Shown here in pieces: positions 11,607 through 20,935 of a stretch of DNA of 64,000 nt; within the stretch, counting starts at the first letter, position 1; each line of letters begins with the position of its first letter. Location: contig NZ_MASU01000006.1 in the NCBI RefSeq assembly GCF_003202235.1, forward strand, positions 1-64,000. The letters are read 5' to 3'. The notes below the pieces were generated by a model. The model had not been told where the DNA came from. It ran no database searches and worked only from the letters and a program-made list of their open reading frames with translations. The translations under genes and the position numbers were made by a program. Source of the DNA: Prauserella flavalba (GTDB taxonomy: Bacteria > Actinomycetota > Actinomycetes > Mycobacteriales > Pseudonocardiaceae).

Positions 11607-12806
11607 TCAGCCGCTGACCGCGCGGCGGGTGCCCTCGCCGAACATCGCCAGCGCTCGCAGGGCCGTGCCCAGCTCGGCGATGTCGGCCGGATCGGACAGT
11701 GAGCGATCCAGCACGTCGGTGATGCGCTTGAGCCGGTGCCGGACCGTGTTGGGGTGGCAGAACATGCGCTCGGCGGTGAGCTTGGTGGAACCGCCGCCGT
11801 CGAACCACGCGCGCAGCGTCAGCAGCAGCGCCTCGCTCTCGGAGTCCGGCAGTTCCAGGATCGGTCGCAGCACCTGGCTCGCCAGCTGGGCCGACGCGTG
11901 CGGGTCGCTCGCGACGAGTCCCGCGAGTGGTGACTCCGTGAACTGCGCGACGTCCTTGGTGCCCGGCGCGAGGCTGGACAGCGCTACGCGCGCCAGGTGC
12001 AGCGCGCGCGCCGTCTCGCCGAGCCCCGTGAACACCGGGCTGACGCCGACCCGGCCGCGGGGGTCCTCCCGCAGCAGGGCCAGCACCGGCTCGGGGTCGC
12101 GCAGCGACACGACGCCGATCTGCAGGTCCGGCGTCAGCCGCCACGCCGAGGCGTGGTTGTTCCTGCGAAGCCGGACCTCGATCAGGGGCAGCGACTCGCG
12201 GCCGAGCCCGGGGGTCTCGGCGGCGATCACCACGAACGTCCCGTCGAGCGGGAGGTCGAGCATCCTTGCGATCTCCCACAGCGTGCTCTCGGTCGCCGTG
12301 CCACCCGTGAACAGGGCCTCCACGAGGGCGAGCCTGCGGTTCTGCCTGGTCCGGCTGATCTCGGCCATCGTCTCGCGGTAGCTGGTGGTGAGCTCCTCGA
12401 TGTAGTCGTCCATGAGGTTCCAGATCGCCGTGGTCGCGGAGACGAGTGCGGCGACGTCCTGGGACGGCGTGGTCAGCTCGACGAACCGTTGCCACACCTC
12501 GGTGAAGCCGATCCGGAACGCCTTCAGCAACTCCGGCAGCGGGGCGCCGAGGAGTGCCCGTTCGCGGCCGGTCGCGCGGGCCTTGGAGAGGTCGGGGGTG
12601 CCGGGTTCGGCGAGGGAGCGGAGCAGGAAGTGGAGGTTGTCGCGGCACGATGCGCGCAGTTCCCGGTGCGAGACGAACCGTTCTTCACGGTAGACCGGCA
12701 TGTCCGCGATGATCTGCTCGAAGGTGGCCGTGGTCATCTCCGGCAGGCGCGGCAACGCCAGCCGGGCCATCTCGGCCACCGCGGGTTCGGCGCCCGTGTA
12801 TCGCAT
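11607..12806 (-). CDS. PucR-family transcriptional regulator
   Basis: 399 residues. C-terminal PucR helix-turn-helix (LTLRAWFDGGGSTKLTAERM, then HPNTVRHRLKRI, about 335-385), preceded by a GGDEF-like/CdaR middle domain and an alpha-helical N-terminal half (YIEELTTSYRETMAEISRTR). ATG 12806 follows GGGGAGG at a rather long spacing. It lies 128 bp downstream of the molybdenum hydroxylase genes on the same strand and may regulate them; PucR proteins often control purine or other N-heterocycle oxidation. Confidence 0.85.
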   Translation of the reverse strand: MRYTGAEPAVAEMARLALPRLPEMTTATFEQIIADMPVYREERFVSHRELRASCRDNLHFLLRSLAEPGTPDLSKARATGRERALLGAPLPELLKAFRIGFTEVWQRFVELTTPSQDVAALVSATTAIWNLMDDYIEELTTSYRETMAEISRTRQNRRLALVEALFTGGTATESTLWEIARMLDLPLDGTFVVIAAETPGLGRESLPLIEVRLRRNNHASAWRLTPDLQIGVVSLRDPEPVLALLREDPRGRVGVSPVFTGLGETARALHLARVALSSLAPGTKDVAQFTESPLAGLVASDPHASAQLASQVLRPILELPDSESEALLLTLRAWFDGGGSTKLTAERMFCHPNTVRHRLKRITDVLDRSLSDPADIAELGTALRALAMFGEGTRRAVSG

Positions 12807-12934
12807 GAGATGTCCGTCCTCCCCGTCGAGGGCTCGCGAGCAGACATCTAACACGAACGGGTTTCCCACCGCCTGATCTGGCGGACAGGCCCCGCGGCCG
12901 CGGACGGTCACGGGGCCTTTCCGCCGCAGGTGCG

Positions 12935-13411
12935 TCACATCTTGGCGGCGGCGCTCCTGACCGCGTCGCGGATCCGCGAGTAGGTGCCGCAGCGGCAGAT
13001 GTTGCGGATCTCGTCGAAGTCGGCGTCGCTGATCTCGCGGCCCTCCGAGCGGGCCTGCTTGACCTTCGCGATGGCCGCCATGATCTGCCCCGGCTGGCAG
13101 TAGCCGCACTGCGCGACGTCCTGCTCGAGCCACGCCTCCTGCATCGGGTGCAGTGCTCCGGTGGCCGGGTCGGCGATGCCCTCGATGGTGGTGATCTCGT
13201 CGTCGGGACCGATCGCCGAGACCGGCACCGAGCACGGGTTGAACGCCTTGCCGTTGATGTGCGACGTGCACGCCTTGCAGACGTTGATGCCGCAGCCGTA
13301 CTTCGGGCCGGTGATGCCGAGCAGGTCGCGAAGCACCCACAGCAGCCGGACCTTGTCGTCGGTGTCGACGGTCACCTGCTTGCCGTTGACCGTGAAGGTG
13401 TGTTGGGACAA
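12935..13411 (-). CDS. [2Fe-2S] subunit of a xanthine-oxidase-family hydroxylase
   Basis: 158 residues; small iron-sulfur subunit that passes electrons from the molybdenum site. The plant-type cluster cysteines are C40, C45, C48 and C60; the second cluster's are C102, C105, C139 and C141 (CGYCQPG and CRCGTY). Closest in type to the alpha subunit of isoquinoline 1-oxidoreductase-like enzymes. It follows the large-subunit gene by 10 bp. It has no Tat signal of its own; a subunit carried along by the exported partner is the usual model. Confidence 0.92.
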   Translation of the reverse strand: MSQHTFTVNGKQVTVDTDDKVRLLWVLRDLLGITGPKYGCGINVCKACTSHINGKAFNPCSVPVSAIGPDDEITTIEGIADPATGALHPMQEAWLEQDVAQCGYCQPGQIMAAIAKVKQARSEGREISDADFDEIRNICRCGTYSRIRDAVRSAAAKM

Positions 13412-13421
13412 CGAAGGCTCC

Positions 13422-15746
13422 TCAGAACGTGTAGGCCAGGCCGTCGACCGGCGATTCGGGCACCGGCGGCACCTTCGGCTTCGGCTCGAAGCTCAGGGTG
13501 CCGTGGTTGATCGGGAAGCGGGTCGGCATCTGGCCCACCGCCCGGCCGTAGGCGCACGCGGCCGCGGCGAAGGAGCTCGCGACGGCCAGTTCGCCCGCGC
13601 CACCGGGCTCGCCGGTCGTGGCGGGCATGACGACGACCTCCAGCTCCGGCGGCGTGTTCCACTGCCGGGTGTAGAAGTAGTTGTCCCAGCTCGCCTCCAG
13701 CGGCAGCCCGTTGTCGATGTGCAGGCTGGAGGTGAGCGCGAGCGCGATGCCGTCGTTGACGCAGCCGATGGTCTGCGCCTCCAGCCCTCTCGGGTTGATC
13801 GGCAGGCCCGCGTCCACCACGGCGACGGCCCTGGTGACGCGCGGTCCGGCCACCGCGTCGCGGATCTTGCGGTTGACCGTCTCCGGGCGGCAGTCGATCT
13901 CCATCAGCACCGCGCTGGCGCTCTTGTACTCCCAGTGGAACGCGATGCCCTGCGCCATGCCGTCGGGTAGCTCGCGGCCCCACTCGCCGACCTCGGCGGC
14001 CTTGTCGAGCACGGCGCGGAAGCGGTCGTTCTTCAGGAAGTTCCGCCGGAACGTCAGCGGATCCTGGCCCAGCTTCGCGGCGAGCTGGTCGATCACGAGC
14101 TCGCGCGCGCACACGACGTTCGGCGAGTAGACGTTGCGCATGCTGCTCGTGTGGAACTTCAGCGGCACTTCGTTGAGCAGCTGCGTGGTGGCGCCGAAGT
14201 TGTACGGCATCGACTGGGACAGCAGGAACACCGTCTGCGAGAACCCGACGTCGCCCACCGGGAGCTTCGCGGCCACCGCCGTGAGGATCTCGCCGAGGCC
14301 GTGCCCGAAGTCGGTGGTGACGCTCGTGTGCCGCTGCTCGTAGCTGACCACGTTGCCGAGGGCGTAGTTGGCCCTGATTCGCGAGATCGACATCGGGTGC
14401 GTGCGGCCGTGGCGGGAGTCGTCGGCGCGGTGCCACATCAGCTTGACGGGCTTGCCGATCTTCTTGGAGATCTCGGCGGCCTCCAGCGCCGCGTCGGAGA
14501 ACAGCTTGCGACCGAAGGAACCGCCGCCGGTGACCACGTGCACCTTCACCGAGGGGATCGGCAGGCCCAGCATCGCCGCGATCTGCTCCTGCGCCACGAT
14601 CGGCGACTTGAGGCCGGACCAGATCTCCGCGCCGTCGGGGCGCACGTCGGCGATGGCGCAGTTGGTCTCCAGCGCGCTGTTGCTGGCGAAGGCGAACACG
14701 AACTCGGCGTCGATCGACTGCGTCAGTACCGGTGGCAGGGCCAGCGGAAGCGTTGCGGCACGCAGCTTCTGCTCCACGCTGGCGTCGGTCTCACCGTCCA
14801 CTGTGCCCGGTCCCCAGTCGACGCTCAGGGCACGCACGGCGTCGATGCACTGCCCGAACGTGGCCGCGCGCACGGCGACGCCGGAGGACACGGTGACGAC
14901 GTCGGTGACGCCCGGCATGGCCGTGACCTCGGCGAGGTTGGCCACCGAGCGGACGGTGCCGTTGATCGTGGGCGGCCGGCAGATCATGGTGGGCAGCGCG
15001 TCCGGCACCTGCAGGTCCATCGTGAACTGCTTGCGCCCGGTCACCGCGTCGAGCGCGTCGAGGCGGGTGGTCGGCTTGCCGATGAGGGTGAACTCGGACG
15101 GGTCCTTCAGCGTGGCCGAGACCTCTTCGGTGCGAGGGCTGGCCGCGGCCTCGGCGAGCGAGCCGTACGACGCGGTGTGGCCGGAGCTCGACCGGATCAC
15201 GCCCTGGCTCATCGTGAGCGTCGCCGGGTCGACCTTCCACTGCTCGGCGGCCGTCACGAGTAGCCGGGCACGGGCGACCGCGGCGGCGGTGCGCACCGGG
15301 TGGAACAGCGAGCGAACGGAGTTGGAGCCGCCGGTGAGCTGGTTGAACACCAGCTCGGGGCGGGCGTCGGCGAGGTTCACGCCGACCTTGCTCAGCGGCA
15401 GGTCCAGCTCCTCGGCGATGAGCATCGCGATGGTGGTGGTGATGCCCTGGCCGACCTCGGCCCTTGGCACGGCGAACGACACGCTGTCGTCGCGGTTGAG
15501 CTGGATCGCGATGAGCCCCGACGTCGGCGCGGCCGCGAGGGTCAGCGCGTCGCCGAGGTCGAGGATGTCGGCCGGCCCGGGGATGCTGGGAATCGCGGCC
15601 GAGGCGGGAGCCGGGGCGGCGAGGTCTCCACCGAGCCGGGCCGCGACCGCCAGCGTGGGAGCCGCCAGCAGGTAGCCGAGAAACCGGCGCCGTTCGAGGG
15701 CGGGGCTCTGCTCGCCGGGCCGGCGCGATCGCCGTTGATGCGCCAT
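13422..15746 (-). CDS. Molybdopterin subunit of an exported xanthine-oxidase-family hydroxylase
   Basis: 774 residues; large catalytic subunit, isoquinoline 1-oxidoreductase beta/aldehyde oxidase type. A Tat signal is clear: RRRFLGYLLAAPTLAVAA (R19-R21) ending near ASAAIP. Cofactor motifs include RAEVGQGITTTIAMLIAEEL, GGGSFGRKLF and near the C-terminus GEPGGAGELAVASSF with the catalytic glutamate. No FAD subunit is encoded beside it, so electrons probably go to a cytochrome or quinone. ATG 15746 follows GGAAGGA. No Mo-cofactor chaperone gene lies nearby. Substrate unknown. Confidence 0.9.
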   Translation of the reverse strand: MAHQRRSRRPGEQSPALERRRFLGYLLAAPTLAVAARLGGDLAAPAPASAAIPSIPGPADILDLGDALTLAAAPTSGLIAIQLNRDDSVSFAVPRAEVGQGITTTIAMLIAEELDLPLSKVGVNLADARPELVFNQLTGGSNSVRSLFHPVRTAAAVARARLLVTAAEQWKVDPATLTMSQGVIRSSSGHTASYGSLAEAAASPRTEEVSATLKDPSEFTLIGKPTTRLDALDAVTGRKQFTMDLQVPDALPTMICRPPTINGTVRSVANLAEVTAMPGVTDVVTVSSGVAVRAATFGQCIDAVRALSVDWGPGTVDGETDASVEQKLRAATLPLALPPVLTQSIDAEFVFAFASNSALETNCAIADVRPDGAEIWSGLKSPIVAQEQIAAMLGLPIPSVKVHVVTGGGSFGRKLFSDAALEAAEISKKIGKPVKLMWHRADDSRHGRTHPMSISRIRANYALGNVVSYEQRHTSVTTDFGHGLGEILTAVAAKLPVGDVGFSQTVFLLSQSMPYNFGATTQLLNEVPLKFHTSSMRNVYSPNVVCARELVIDQLAAKLGQDPLTFRRNFLKNDRFRAVLDKAAEVGEWGRELPDGMAQGIAFHWEYKSASAVLMEIDCRPETVNRKIRDAVAGPRVTRAVAVVDAGLPINPRGLEAQTIGCVNDGIALALTSSLHIDNGLPLEASWDNYFYTRQWNTPPELEVVVMPATTGEPGGAGELAVASSFAAAACAYGRAVGQMPTRFPINHGTLSFEPKPKVPPVPESPVDGLAYTF

Positions 15747-15837
15747 GGAAAGTCCTTCCGAGATCCGCGTTGATCGCGGACACGATAGGAACGGGCGCGA
15801 GAGAGGGTCAACGATCCGTAGCCGTGTGCGCACATCT

Positions 15838-15886
15838 CTGTGACGGGATGACAGTCTCGTGCCACGAAACTGTGACGCCGTCACAG
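15838..15886. promoter_or_regulatory. Twin dyads upstream of the molybdenum hydroxylase
   Basis: CTGTGACG-C-CGTCACAG (15870-15886) is a perfect 17-bp dyad. A degenerate copy begins CTGTGACGGG and ends TGACAG (15838-15854). The two starts are 32 bp apart, three helical turns. Between and overlapping them lies another imperfect dyad, ACAGTCTCGTG/CACGAAACTGT (15851-15873). They lie 92-140 bp upstream of the hydroxylase ATG in the gap shared with the divergent gene at 16018. The PucR regulator is a candidate binder. Confidence 0.5.
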
Positions 15887-16017
15887 CCGAACGTCGTACG
15901 TGGTTGCGCCGAACGGCGGCAGCCGGCCTCCGCTCGCAGCGAACAACCCTTCCGCGACGACCAGAGCGGCGTACCGTCTGTAGCGGTGTAATCAAGTAAT
16001 TCTGCAAGGAGGCACCC

Positions 16018-16575
16018 ATGCGACACGGATGGCGTGGCCGGGGTGGCTGGCAGCAGGCCGACGTTCCCGACGTGGACGACGCGCCCGCGTGGCTCAGCGG
16101 CAGGCTGCCCGACGACTGGTTCGTCGGCGAACCCGAGATCACCATCGACCGCGAGGAGATCCTCATCGTCGGCGAGCTGCCGCAGCTCACCGGCGACCAC
16201 GCCGACGAGGCCGCGCGCTCGGCGGCGGAGTCCGGCCGGATCAGCCGGTTCCGCGAGGACACCAGGGACCACAGGATCGAGATCGCCAGGCAGGCCGAGC
16301 ACCGCTACCGGCGCAAGGTCGCCTGGGGTGCGCGGATCGGCGGCACGAAGGAGCTGTTCACCACACTCTCGGTGCCGGTGATGACCCGGCTCCGACAGCC
16401 GGAGCGCCAGGTGCTCGACACGCTCGTCGCTGCGGGCGTCGCGCGGTCGCGCTCGGAAGCCCTTGCGTGGGCGGTGAAACTGGTCGGTCAGCACGCCGAG
16501 CAGTGGCTCACCGAGCTGCGCGAGGCGATGTCCACAGTGGACGACCTGAGGGCGCAGGGTCCTGACCTGGCCTGA
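16018..16575 (+). CDS. Conserved hypothetical actinobacterial protein
   Basis: 185 residues, well-supported start (AAGGAGG then ATG 16018). The N-terminal third is Trp/Asp-rich (WLSGRLPDDWFVGEPEITID). The middle is helical and charged (RFREDTRDHRIEIARQAEHRYRRK, about 81-104). The C-terminal segment RQVLDTLVAAGVARSRSEALAWAVKL resembles a ribbon-helix-helix-like pattern seen in small actinobacterial regulators. Function unknown. Confidence 0.75.
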   Translation: MRHGWRGRGGWQQADVPDVDDAPAWLSGRLPDDWFVGEPEITIDREEILIVGELPQLTGDHADEAARSAAESGRISRFREDTRDHRIEIARQAEHRYRRKVAWGARIGGTKELFTTLSVPVMTRLRQPERQVLDTLVAAGVARSRSEALAWAVKLVGQHAEQWLTELREAMSTVDDLRAQGPDLA

Positions 16576-16618
16576 ACCATGTCCTGCGAACCGGCCTGAC
16601 CTCGGGCAGGCTTTGCGC

Positions 16619-18505
16619 ATGAACTCGCTGACGGACGTGCTGGACGGGCGCTGGGGGGACATCCGGCGGGACATCAGGGCGCAGGTCGCCGACGCGAAGT
16701 TCCGGGAGCCGGTCGGCCTCGGCGTGGAGGAGCATCGCGCGCAGGTGCTGGAGCAGCTGCACGAGCTGGCGAGGACCGGCAGGCCGAGGCTCGGCTTCCC
16801 CGAGGAGTACGGCGGCAGCGGCGACATCGGCGGCTCGGTGGTGTCGTTCGAGATGCTCGGCCTCGGCGACCTGTCGCTGATGGTCAAGGCCGGCGTGCAG
16901 TGGGGCCTGTTCGGCGGCGCCGTCGAGCTGCTCGGCACGCGCGAGCACCACGAGCGCTATCTGCGCCCGATCATGGACCTCGACCTGCCGGGGTGCTTCG
17001 CCATGACGGAGTCCGGCCACGGCTCCGACGTGCAGCACCTGCGCACCACGGCGACCTACGACCCGGACGCGCGCGAGTTCGTGGTGGAGACGCCCGATGC
17101 CGCGGCGCGCAAGGACTACATCGGCAACGCCGCGCGTGACGGCCGGCTGGCCGTGGTGTTCGCCCAGCTCGTGACGCAGGGCGAGAGCAGGGGCGTGCAC
17201 GCGTTCCTCGTGCCCGTCCGCGACGAGGACGGCAACGCGATGCCGGGCGTGCGCGTCGAGGACTGCGGCCCGAAGGCCGGGCTCAACGGCGTCGACAACG
17301 GGCGCCTGTGGTTCGACCACGTGCGCATCCCGAGGACGTCGCTGCTCAACCGCTACGGCGACGTCGCAGAGGACGGTACGTACTCCAGCCCGATCGAGAG
17401 CGACGGCCGCCGGTTCTTCACGATGCTGGGCACGCTGGTGCGCGGCCGGATCAGCGTCGCGGGCAGCGCGGGCAGCGCCACCAAGCGGGCGCTGACGATC
17501 GCCGTCCGGTACGGGGAGAAGCGCAGGCAGTTCCACCGCCCCGGCGTCGCCGAGGAGGTCGTGGTGCTCGACTACCTGGGCCACCAGCGCAAGCTCCTGC
17601 CCGCGCTCGCGACCACGTACGCACTGCACTTCGCGCAGGAGGAGCTGGTCGCGGCGCTGCACGAGCTGCAGAGCGGCGGTGAGGCGGACGAGATCCGGCA
17701 GCGCGAGCTGGAGTCGCGCGCGGCCGGGCTCAAGGCCGTGTCGACGTGGCACGCGACGAGCACGATCCAGGCCGCACGGGAGGCGTGCGGCGGCGCGGGC
17801 TACCTCGCCGAGAACATCCTGCCCGCGCTCAAGGCGGACACCGACGTGTTCACCACCTTCGAGGGCGACAACACGGTGCTGTTGCAGCTCGTCGCGAAGG
17901 GCCTGCTCACCAGCTACAAGGACCACTTCCAGGACCTCAGCCCCCTCGCGACCGCGCGGTTCGTGGCCGAGCAGTTCGTCGGCGCGGTGATCGAGCGGAC
18001 CGCCGCGCGCAAGGTGGTGGAGCGCATCATCGACGCGAGCCCGGGCCGCGACGATGACGACGTGCTGTTCGACCGCGCGTGGCAGCTGAAGCTGTTCGAG
18101 GACCGCGAGGCCCACGTGCTCGACGGCGTCGCCCGGCGCCTGCGGCAGGCCACGGCGGAGAACGCGTTCGAGGTCTTCAACGACGCGCAGGACCACGTGC
18201 TGCGTGCGGGCCGCGTGCACGTGGACCGCATCGTGCTGGAGGCGTTCGTCGCCGCCGTGGACCGCTGCGAGGACGGCGAGACGAGGGACCTGCTGAGCCG
18301 CGTGTGTGACCTCTACGTGCTCGCCAACATCGAGGCCGACCGGGCGTGGTTCCTCGAACACGGCAGGCTGACCAGCCCCAGGGCGAAGGCCGTGGTGGCC
18401 TCGGTGAACGACCTGTGCCGGGAGCTGCGCCCGCACGCGCGCGAGCTCGTCGACGCGTTCGCGCTCCCGGAGCAGTTCCTGTCGGCGCCGATCATCAGCG
18501 AGTGA
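16619..18505 (+). CDS. Acyl-CoA dehydrogenase/oxidase-family enzyme
   Basis: 628 residues, the length and layout of acyl-CoA oxidases rather than classical 380-residue dehydrogenases. FAD/substrate blocks: CFAMTESGHGSDVQHLRTTA, FDHVRIPRTSLLNRYG, then REACGGAGY and FEGDNTVLLQLVAKGLL, where E-G-D-N carries the presumed catalytic base. The last ~150 residues form the helical C-terminal oxidase domain. Oxidises an acyl-CoA to the enoyl-CoA using FAD; chain length unknown. ATG 16619 is preferred over TTG 16613. The stop overlaps the convergent SDR gene by 11 bp. Confidence 0.9.
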   Translation: MNSLTDVLDGRWGDIRRDIRAQVADAKFREPVGLGVEEHRAQVLEQLHELARTGRPRLGFPEEYGGSGDIGGSVVSFEMLGLGDLSLMVKAGVQWGLFGGAVELLGTREHHERYLRPIMDLDLPGCFAMTESGHGSDVQHLRTTATYDPDAREFVVETPDAAARKDYIGNAARDGRLAVVFAQLVTQGESRGVHAFLVPVRDEDGNAMPGVRVEDCGPKAGLNGVDNGRLWFDHVRIPRTSLLNRYGDVAEDGTYSSPIESDGRRFFTMLGTLVRGRISVAGSAGSATKRALTIAVRYGEKRRQFHRPGVAEEVVVLDYLGHQRKLLPALATTYALHFAQEELVAALHELQSGGEADEIRQRELESRAAGLKAVSTWHATSTIQAAREACGGAGYLAENILPALKADTDVFTTFEGDNTVLLQLVAKGLLTSYKDHFQDLSPLATARFVAEQFVGAVIERTAARKVVERIIDASPGRDDDDVLFDRAWQLKLFEDREAHVLDGVARRLRQATAENAFEVFNDAQDHVLRAGRVHVDRIVLEAFVAAVDRCEDGETRDLLSRVCDLYVLANIEADRAWFLEHGRLTSPRAKAVVASVNDLCRELRPHARELVDAFALPEQFLSAPIISE

Positions 18506-19268
18506 GGTAGCCGCCGTCCGCCGCCAGCGCGTGGCCGGTGACGTAAGAGGAGAGGTCGGAGCAGAGCCACAGGCTGGCCTGCGCCACCTCGCGCGGCTGT
18601 CCGAACCGGCCGAACAGGCTCAGCACGGGCGCGAACTCCTCCTCGGTCTGTCCGATCGTCTCCAGCGCGGCGCGGATCATGGGGGTGTCGATGGCGCCGG
18701 GGCACACGGCGTTGATGCGGATGCCCCGTGGCGCGTAGTCGAGTGACGCGGTCTTGGTGAGGCCGATGACGCCGTGCTTCGCGGCGGTGTAGGCGGCGGC
18801 GCCGGGCTGGGGCCGGAACGAGTTGACCGAGCCGATGTTGACGATCGAGCCGGTGCCGTCCTGCTTCAGGAACTGCGCGATCTCGTACTTGAGGCACAGC
18901 GCGACGGACCTGAGGTTGACGGCGACGATGCGGTCGAACTCGTCCTCGTCCAGCTCGGCGATCGGCGTGGTGTCGGGCGCGATCGCGGCGTTGTTGACGG
19001 CGCAGTCGAGCCGGCCGTAGCGCTCGACGGCGGTGGCCACGAGCGCGCGCACGTCGGCGGAGGAGCTGACGTCCGTCCGCACGAGCGTCGCCTCACCGCC
19101 CTCGGAGGTGATTCGCTCGACGGTGCCCGTGCCCGCCTTCTCGTCCAGGTCGGCGACCACGACGGACGCCCCCTGCTCGGCGAACAGTTCGGCCGTGGCG
19201 GCGCCCATGCCCATACCTGCGCCGGTCACGACGGCGACCTTGCCGTCGAGTGTCTGTGCGTTCGTCAC
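18495..19268 (-). CDS. Short-chain dehydrogenase/reductase
   Basis: 257-residue classical SDR, cytoplasmic NAD(P)(H)-dependent oxidoreductase. Cofactor motif TGAGMGMG (15-22), NNA at 92-94, catalytic S147, Y160 and K164 (YTAAK), and PGAIDTPM after the active site. ADLDEK after the second strand (D40) suggests NAD(H) preference. It converges on the acyl-CoA oxidase-like gene and is divergent from the EthD gene; these may act in one catabolic route, substrate unknown. Confidence 0.92.
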   Translation of the reverse strand: MTNAQTLDGKVAVVTGAGMGMGAATAELFAEQGASVVVADLDEKAGTGTVERITSEGGEATLVRTDVSSSADVRALVATAVERYGRLDCAVNNAAIAPDTTPIAELDEDEFDRIVAVNLRSVALCLKYEIAQFLKQDGTGSIVNIGSVNSFRPQPGAAAYTAAKHGVIGLTKTASLDYAPRGIRINAVCPGAIDTPMIRAALETIGQTEEEFAPVLSLFGRFGQPREVAQASLWLCSDLSSYVTGHALAADGGYLTR

Positions 19269-19418
19269 GCTCAGTCCCTTTCTGTCGTCGCGATGTTCGC
19301 CCGTACGAGTGGACCACCTAAAAACCTTACTATCAATATAAGCGAACTCTTGACTTTCGCTCGTTCACCGGGCGATGTTGTCCTCCGCCTGAGCAGACCT
19401 TTCGAGAAGGGCAACGTG

Positions 19419-19730
19419 ATGTACCGACTCACCGCCGCGTACCTGCACCCGGAGAACCCCGAGGCGTTCCTGAAGCACTACCGCGAGGTGCACGCGGTGC
19501 TCGCCGCCAAGATGCCGAAGCTGCGCTCGTACGAGTGGGGCGTGTGCGAGTCGCCGGACGGCTCTCGGCCGTCGTTCTTCCTCGTCGCGTTCCTGGACTG
19601 GGACACCAAAGAGGACGCTCTGGAGGCCCTGCAGTCGCCGGAGGGCCAGGCCGGTGCGGCCGACCTGCCGAACTTCACGTCGGCCGACCAGGTCCACATG
19701 GCCTTCTCGGAGATCACCAAGGCGGTGTGA
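19419..19730 (+). CDS. EthD-family protein
   Basis: 103 residues, dimeric alpha+beta barrel type. Signature features: MYRLTAAYLHPENPEAFLKHY with the HYREVH segment, a central strand FFLVAFLDWDTKEDALEAL, and a C-terminal SPEGQAGAADLPNFTSA. EthD-type proteins accompany ether- or aromatic-degrading oxidoreductases; some are catalytic, others of unclear role. ATG 19419 follows GAGAAGGG. The upstream gap (19269-19418) is AT-rich, with TTGACT near 19352 as a possible -35. Confidence 0.85.
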   Translation: MYRLTAAYLHPENPEAFLKHYREVHAVLAAKMPKLRSYEWGVCESPDGSRPSFFLVAFLDWDTKEDALEALQSPEGQAGAADLPNFTSADQVHMAFSEITKAV

Positions 19731-19756
19731 CCCGCCCTTCCACCTCAGGAGTTTCC

Positions 19757-20908
19757 ATGACGAAACCTGCTCGCCGCCGCGGCGCAGTGGTCGCCACGCT
19801 GGCGCTGGGACTCGCCGTGATGCCCGGGGGCGCGGACGCCGTGACGCTGCCGTCGTTCCTCGGCATCCCGCTCGACGGCCTCGCGCCGACGGAGATCTCG
19901 GCAGGCGACCTCAACGGTGACGGCGTCGACGACCTCGCCGTCGCCAACGAGGGCGGTACGACGATCACGGTGCTGCTGTCCACTGTGGGCGGCGGGTACC
20001 AGGCGCCGCAGCGCTACCAGGTCGGCCTTTCGCCGAGCAACGTGCACATCCACGACTTCACCGGCGACGGCGTCGACGACATCGTCGACGTCGACGCGGG
20101 CGCGAGCACCGTGTCCGTGCTGCCGAACCTGGGCGACGGCCGGATGGGCACCGCGGTGACCTCGCCGACCAGCACGGCGGGCACGGCCGCCCTGACCGCC
20201 GCCGACTTCGACGCCGACGGCGCACTGGACGTCGCCGTGAGCCACCCGGCGGGTGCGGTGGCGGTCAATCTCGGCCGTGGAGACGGCTCCTTCGGCCCTC
20301 CCGCGACGTACCCTGGGCCGCTGGGCGGCATCGGGGTCAGCGCCGGCGACTTCAACGGCGACGGGGCACCGGACATCGCGTCGGTCGGCCCCGCGAGCAC
20401 CACGCAGTCGATCCTGACCAACAAGGGCGACGGCACGTTCGAGCACACGACCGTTCCGGTGGGACCCGGCGCGGTGTGCAACCGCACGGGCGACCTGAAC
20501 GCGGACGGCGCGGTGGACGTGATCTCGGCGTCGGCGGACGGCCACATGGGCGTCATCCTCGGTCGCGGTGACGGCACGTTCGAGCCGGTGAAAAACTACG
20601 GAACGGGCAGCCTGTACGCGTCGTGCTTCGGGGTGGACGACCTGAACGGCGACGGCGCGCAAGACTTGGCGGTCGGCAACATCGCGGGCCTGTCGATGTC
20701 GACCCTGCTCGGCAACGGAGACGGCACCCTCCAGGCCGGGACGGTGCACCCGGCGGGCGACGCGGTGATCACGTGCACGACGGGCCACATCAACGCCGAC
20801 GACGCGGTGGACGTGGTCTGTCCCGGCGGCGCGATCCCGGTGGTGATCGCCTACGACGGCAAGGGCGACGGCGCCTTCGCGCCCCCGCGCCGACTGGCGC
20901 TGGGCTGA
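19757..20908 (+). CDS. Secreted FG-GAP/VCBS repeat protein
   Basis: 383 residues. Sec signal peptide (GAVVATLALGLAVMPGGADA, about 9-28), then seven beta-propeller-type repeats marked by Asp-rich calcium loops: DLNGDGVDD, DFTGDGVDD, DFDADGALD, DFNGDGAPD, DLNADGAVD, DLNGDGAQD and the degenerate HINADDAVD. Three cysteines occur in the last third. Probably a single seven-bladed extracellular propeller; ligand unknown. Starts 26 bp after the EthD gene with CAGGAG before ATG. Confidence 0.9.
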   Translation: MTKPARRRGAVVATLALGLAVMPGGADAVTLPSFLGIPLDGLAPTEISAGDLNGDGVDDLAVANEGGTTITVLLSTVGGGYQAPQRYQVGLSPSNVHIHDFTGDGVDDIVDVDAGASTVSVLPNLGDGRMGTAVTSPTSTAGTAALTAADFDADGALDVAVSHPAGAVAVNLGRGDGSFGPPATYPGPLGGIGVSAGDFNGDGAPDIASVGPASTTQSILTNKGDGTFEHTTVPVGPGAVCNRTGDLNADGAVDVISASADGHMGVILGRGDGTFEPVKNYGTGSLYASCFGVDDLNGDGAQDLAVGNIAGLSMSTLLGNGDGTLQAGTVHPAGDAVITCTTGHINADDAVDVVCPGGAIPVVIAYDGKGDGAFAPPRRLALG

Positions 20909-20935
20909 TGCCGGGGCGCCGGCGAAGGCAAGGCG

